NCBI GenBank assembly: GCA_000149265.1
Contig: CH002564.1
Span: 334,620-398,619, forward strand
Length of the DNA: 64,000 bases
Direction of reading: 5' to 3'
From: Ciona savignyi
Lineage: Eukaryota > Chordata > Ascidiacea > Phlebobranchia > Cionidae
The notes under the pieces were generated by a model that was not told where the DNA came from, did not search any database, and saw only the letters and a program-made list of their open reading frames with translations. This document shows positions 58,826-64,000 of this stretch, in pieces. Each line of letters opens with the position of its first letter. Position 1 is the stretch's first letter. A program made the position numbers and the translations under genes.

Positions 58826-61800
58826 CTAATCATTCGTGTGGTTATTACTCTGCCCGTTAGCATGTAGCTCGTCGACCAAGTCCGTGCTATTGTTGCGCGT
58901 GGGGGTCGGGTTCGTGTTTTTCGGGGCTGCAATGCCCGTGCACGTGGTTAGCTGCGGCGCATCGTTAATGCTGTTGTAGTTCGATACCGTTTCTCGTATC
59001 CACCTGTAGTTCGGGCTAATAGCTGTGTGGACAGTGGGCGCCACCCCACAAGGGATCCGTCCGCCTTGAATAACTCCCACAAGGTGATAGCCTCTGCAAG
59101 CGCTTCGATTGGTTGTAACTGGACAGACCAAGGGGCCGCCTTCATCTCCCTGTAATTTGAACAATACAAAAAATAAGCGACCGTGTCGTTAACACAGACA
59201 TATTGTAACATCCTGTGGAAACCGATACCTTCGTCAAAATAACAAAATTCTAAATTTAATCATGAACCACCGCTGTGTACGCGTTTACTGTCCAAAGTAC
59301 ACACAAAGAACCGCAAAATGAAAACTAATAATCAAAAATCGAATTTGGGCATACATTGGCATGTAACCTAATCCGTTCTTAATTGATTGTACATGGTCGG
59401 CCTGGTTGTTTTCGCGCAACTTGTTTTACATATTAAAAGTGTATACAGGCGGGAGATTTCCGGGAAATACAGCCATTGCTTAAGTTCTGGACTTTAGTAT
59501 TTAAATTTTTGTCTTGCCTTGTATATAATCATTTTCCTGCAAAAAAATATCAATCTATAGTTTTTTTTGCATTTAAGCGTTTAAGTTCAAAATTAACGAG
59601 TGTTGTCCCACTCGAGAATAATCGTGTATGTGCTGACCTATATCCTAGTTTGTACACAAATATGTAGCAAATGCCTCATACATTGCATGTATCTCTGCCG
59701 TGAGCCCCGTACGAGCATATCTTGTCATCTGAGATCTGATCCGCGTAGTATCTTTCGCACCGTCTTTTCGACACGAAAGGAAACAACACTTCCTGGAGAG
59801 TGAACGAAAATCTAGAAACATTTCCGTCTGAGGAAAAAATATGTTTCACGTTATTAAACGCGGTATACAAAATATAACTGGTTGTTGACCTTTTTGATAA
59901 ATATTTTGTGACTACTAAGCATGGTCAGTATAGAATTTAAATATAATCTAAATTTTATTTATAAAAAACGTTGCATTTAATTATGCCTCTTATATGGTTA
60001 TTGCAAATAACATCGTTTTCAGTTTAGTTTTTTTTACGATAAAAGCACAAAGCAGGACCTTTGATAAAAAATGGTATAAAGACATATTGTACTAGTCTAA
60101 ATAGAAGGAATGTAACATTGGTAAAAAAAGGATTAAAGGCAAAAAGAAATAGTACAAGTAAAATAACTCAGAAATGCATAACCAATCTGTTGGAGAGCGT
60201 TCACAGAAATGCAGTGCATGTAATCAGATTAAACAAACAACAGACTTGGCGCACAGGAAAGAGGAGCATGTCACCAGAAATAACCTTGGCGCACAGGAAT
60301 ATCAACAGATTAAAAAAAACAATAACCAACTCACCCCTTGTGCCATAACCAGTGGCAATACAATCTCTCAATGAGCCTCCGTCTATGAACAGAAGCCACT
60401 CACGACGCAGTAAAGCACCATCCATGCAAACAACATTGGATCGATGTTCTGGTGTTCGCAGTCTGACGAGAGCCAGGTCCACGCCATGTCGCGGATCTGA
60501 TTATTTCTAATGTTACTCTACGTTTTTCTATCGTAAATGTCTATTTTTTATATAGAGAGAGCGGTAATGAATCGGCCGTTCCAACCATTTTTCGGCCATA
60601 CAGCCTTACGGTGAAAATATATACTTCATAATCCTTTATAGGTTTAACCCAGCATTTTTCAAACTGACTAATTTTAGTGGTAAGAACGTTATCGGGTGTT
60701 TAACTCATCGGCTTTATTTTAATCGTTCACCATAGTCCAGCATTTTTACCGGGTTGAGTTTTAGCCCCTGGTGGGCTCGTCAACAAGGCAATTTTTAATA
60801 GCAATCGATATACAATGTGATCTCGTTAATTACCTATTAGGTTCCAAAACAGCTCTGTGGTACAGCAATCAAAAGTCACTTTGAATGCAATTCTTTTGCG
60901 CTGTTATTACGATTATGATTTACGCAATAAAAACTTACCATGGAGAGAGCAATTAAAAGTATCAAACGCGTCGTCCTAAATGTATAAAAATGACATTTAG
61001 GACGATACGATAGAAGGATAGGATTATGTTTATCCCCGAATAAAAAAAACGCAATGAGCGTTTAACACACGGGCAATCGTCAGATTACCTCGCGCCACCG
61101 TCGGGTTAACGGAGCTACTGCAGTGAGCTAATGCGTTCCGAAATTAGTTAATGTTTTAGTCCAACTTACTTGCAGGGTCATAACAAGGATGAGTGCGGAC
61201 ATCCACGACAGCATGGTTCCTTTGACTCGTGTTACTGAACGTGTTGAAAATCACCGTAATTGCTTCATACTCCCTGTTGTTAATACGGTGCTTTATAACA
61301 CTTATAATTTAATTATGAAATCCTTTGCATTTTCGATGGGAACACATTTTGATTTTACTCCATTTTATCGTTTTTTTCTGCGTCACGCTCGTGGCAGGCA
61401 TGTCATGTCGCCTGATTATTGGCATGAATGGTCTATTTAATCATGTTAGAACTTACAGGAATCCTATCTGGCAATAACAGCAATCATCTGACCCCGTAAA
61501 ATGGCATATGAAGAGCAAACTATATCAGGATTAAGAGACTCTTTCGTGTTTACTTAAAACAGAAACTTTTAAAATTACTGGTCGCTTTTTTGTATAGGCC
61601 CATTGTTTGTTAACTTAATAATACTATGCTACAATATTTGTGTATAGTTAAACAGTGAATTTTATAGACGTTTATGGGCGTTACCGTATTATGCATACCA
61701 CATACCCACGAAATAAATTTGCGAATGCCTATTTGTTTATAAAACTCATACACAATGTTTAAAACCCAAATCCATCCACAATTATGCAATGATTACAGTA

Positions 61801-62451
61801 AATACCGTTCTTGTATATGGGCGTATACACCGCAATAATAAACAAAGAAGCGAATCTGACCTTCGATCTGAGTCTAAATATCTAACGTGTGACCGCCGAA
61901 TTATAAATATCATTTTCCACTGATTTAGTTTGTTTTGTTCATAACTGTTGTGTGCCTTATTAATTACTTCATGCTTACAATATTTGGAGCTCTTAGTTTA
62001 TTAATTACTGCACGCTTGCCAACGCATTAAAACAGATGCGGATTTGTTCTGAGATTTCACATAGACATCATATAACAAGTAATCGGAAAAGTGCCCTTTA
62101 CAGTCACAGCACTACAATAGCCTATAGTTTTTTTAGATTATTTGTACCTCACCTCACACAGTGTCCGGTGGTAAGTACCCAATACGGACTCACGAGTGTA
62201 CCGCCACACAACTTTTGTTTCGGCCGGCCTGTAGGAACGGTCACCACCAGCGAGGCTTGCCATGGCCAGTTCTGTCGGTTCGTGGTTCGACCTCCAACGA
62301 TTTTTCGGACTAAAGAAAAAACGGTTTACTTCCAACGAGCACGGGCTTGCTGTCACAAATACTTACTTGTTCCGGCATCGATTTGGTTTTTCTTGAACGT
62401 AAGTACAGCCAGAAGGCATATAAGTCGATGTATTAATGCTTTTATGTCCAT
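58826..62451 (-). CDS. Secreted trypsin-fold serine protease homologue, catalytic Ser replaced by Glu
   Basis: Exons: 62367-62451, 62153-62309, 61170-61273, 60335-60496, 59682-59827 and 58826-59149, in phase, giving 325 aa. Residues 1-19 are a signal peptide (ATG at 62451). A short propeptide ends in Lys before IVGG (residue 32), a trypsin-type activation site. The S1A order is CGGTLVSPYWVLTTGHC with catalytic His78, VDLALVRL with Asp122, CIATGYGT and RDTCN with the trypsin-like Asp of the S1 pocket. Then comes GDEGGPLVCP where GDSGGP is expected, so the nucleophile at residue 221 is Glu (codon GAA). The chain otherwise looks well maintained, suggesting a non-catalytic protease homologue rather than a decayed gene. 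A hydrophilic tail of about 50 residues, rich in N and T, follows the domain. Partner or ligand is unknown. Confidence 0.88.
61012..61132 (-). repeat. tRNA-derived SINE, family 1 (3' part) in a protease intron
   Basis: Minus-strand match to the family 3' half (CACTGCAGTAGCTCCGTTAAC, GGTGGCGCGAGGTAATCTGAC, GATAAACATAATCCTATCC). It lies about 40 bases downstream of exon 61170-61273. Confidence 0.7.
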
Positions 62452-64000
62452 AATACTACTAATTGGTAGACTAAATAAAATCAAAATTATTTCTAGCAAA
62501 AATGTAATTGAAAATTTCCGCGGGTGGATTTTGGGAACTTATCGTTTGTGCTAATTTACTTCTTCATCTTGTACGCAACGAAAGGGTAAAATTAAATAGT
62601 TGGCATTAATATTTATAGTTTTGTTCCTATTACTGCTTAATTTTTTGGCACGGACCAGTCTATCCTCTATATTTATACACGATTTGGTAAAACCTAATAT
62701 TAATCAATTTTATATCATCTTTTACGAAAACCAAGACTTGTGGGACTCGGTCAATATTCGGCTTCACTTTTCCCTTAAAGAAGCTGGTCACTACGCTAAG
62801 CCTGCGCCAACCTTGCTGTACCTGTGCTGTTTTACCTCTGGATTTTCTTACGGTTTAGGTGGTGTTATAACGGCTCGTGCATAAGCGATATGCGTTCTTT
62901 CGATCGTTGATTGGCGACGCAGCGAAGTTCATCTCGGAAATTATCTTTGACACTTACAAAACGCGAGCACCTCGTACCAATCACCAAAGCGCCCTTAGGG
63001 TGGTGAAGCATTGACAACTGAACAAAATCGCGAGAAAGTGTTGCTTACCGACAAACATATGTAAACTGATAGTCATCGCGTCTACGATCAGTTAATTGCC
63101 TGTTAAAGGAGCAATGTTCATGTCATAGGGAGAACAAAGGGTCATTAATGGTCCGCGCGGAACTCTACGGCGGCAACAGGGAATTTTCCCGGATTAACAT
63201 CAGATGCTCAATTTTCACATTTTGCTCAATTTCCAGGTCCAGCACGACCAGGCACGGGCAGCCGGCTTAATTTTACGACCAGTAATTATTCAAATAAGCG
63301 CGTCGCATATAGCTTATGGCACACTTGTAATACCACACTGTCTTAACACTATTAGTCGGTCAAGAAAAGTTCAGTAGAATATTACGAACCAACCGACAGG
63401 GTCCATTCCGGTCTATTTTTAGAGGCTAATTTAGCTGATCCATTTCTTACACAGATTGGAGTTGCAACATGCACCATTAAATGCGAATTAGTTCCATTTG
63501 CGTGAGAGAAAAGTACAACAAAATGTTGTTGTGCTAAGCTCCTAGTATGTATATATATATAATCGGTTACAAGAAAATGCTTAACGAATAAACGATAAGG
63601 CTAATGACCAAACTAACTTTAAATATGGCGCCCATTAATATTGTGTCAAACTCCAACGCATTTAGATAGGGAGAAAACATTTCCTTTTAAATGCATTAAC
63701 GTGCAGACCAAGATAAGAGAGCCGCACGCTATAGTGATGTGCTCGAAGACCAAATCACCTTGTCAATTGATCGCGATCACTGTCAAACTACCATTAGGCC
63801 ATGACTAATCCTAACCACCGATAAACTTATTAACTGCAGTCGGGAACCCGAATTCCTGGCAGGCGCTGCGGCGGTGAAGGTACGAGGTGTCGGAACCGAT
63901 AAACGGGCTGTAATGGTATAATGATGACGGAGAATTGATCGTTTGCGAAGGAGGCTACTAATGGACTTCCACGTCGAAGTTATTTTTCATTCTTCTGACG
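62452..64000. other. Region upstream of the protease gene
   Basis: No supportable exon. One plus-strand frame (62600-62884) is open but has neither family features nor splice context. The last 900 bases are somewhat less AT-rich than the rest. Confidence 0.4.

Noticed and set aside
62600-62884. Plus-strand open frame with a hydrophobic N-terminus resembling a signal peptide.
   Set aside because: It starts from TTG-like context in AT-rich sequence with no recognisable domain and no splice context. Hydrophobic runs arise easily from T-rich DNA.

Overview
The window looks like nuclear DNA of a solitary ascidian (Ciona-like tunicate). The evidence is an AT-rich background, compact multi-exon genes with short introns, a chordate-type gene set (Axin with RGS, GSK3, beta-catenin and DIX parts; a PEA3-type ETS factor; a b(0,+)-type amino-acid transporter), and many tRNA-derived SINEs and hAT-like MITEs. 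The species is inferred from character, not from a search. The exon models below are hand-built. Splice phases close in frame for every protein gene except the last Axin exon and the uncertain end of the small secreted gene.

Layout: 1-5.5 kb is gene-free and repeat-bearing. 5.5-10.6 kb is a divergent alpha-tubulin (minus, 8 exons). 14.0-17.5 kb is a b(0,+)AT/SLC7A9-like transporter (plus, 4 exons) with an 18S rRNA fossil and MITEs in its introns. 19.3-20.6 kb is a small predicted secreted protein (minus). 25.3-33.8 kb is a PEA3-subfamily (ETV1/4/5-like) ETS factor (plus, 13 exons, about 906 aa). 34.6-36.0 kb is an intronless argininosuccinate lyase (minus). 36.1-41.7 kb is a large foldback element flanked by an 8-bp direct repeat, with an assembly gap inside. 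43.1-47.3 kb is an apparent multi-snoRNA host gene (minus, 9 exons, 8 introns, one snoRNA in each). 48.0-49.8 kb is a GT31 beta-1,3-galactosyltransferase-like gene (minus, 5 exons). 50.2-56.5 kb is Axin (minus, 10 exons). 58.8-62.5 kb is a trypsin-fold serine protease homologue whose catalytic serine is replaced by glutamate (minus, 6 exons).

The strongest new observation is the 43-47 kb locus. Its three upstream introns each carry a related H/ACA-type RNA, with compensatory base changes in the stems. Its five downstream introns, generated by tandem duplication of a roughly 288-bp exon-plus-intron unit, each carry a related C/D-type RNA. The exons keep splice sites but no continuous reading frame, as in vertebrate UHG/GAS5-type hosts. 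The foldback element, the active-site-less protease and the apparent one-base frame break in Axin are the next most interesting.

The protein genes are functionally unrelated neighbours. Axin (Wnt scaffold) and the PEA3 factor (typically FGF/MAPK-responsive) are developmental regulators. The transporter and lyase are metabolic, though both touch basic amino acids (arginine/cystine uptake and arginine synthesis). I see no operon; the same-strand neighbours from 43 to 62 kb each have their own first exon.
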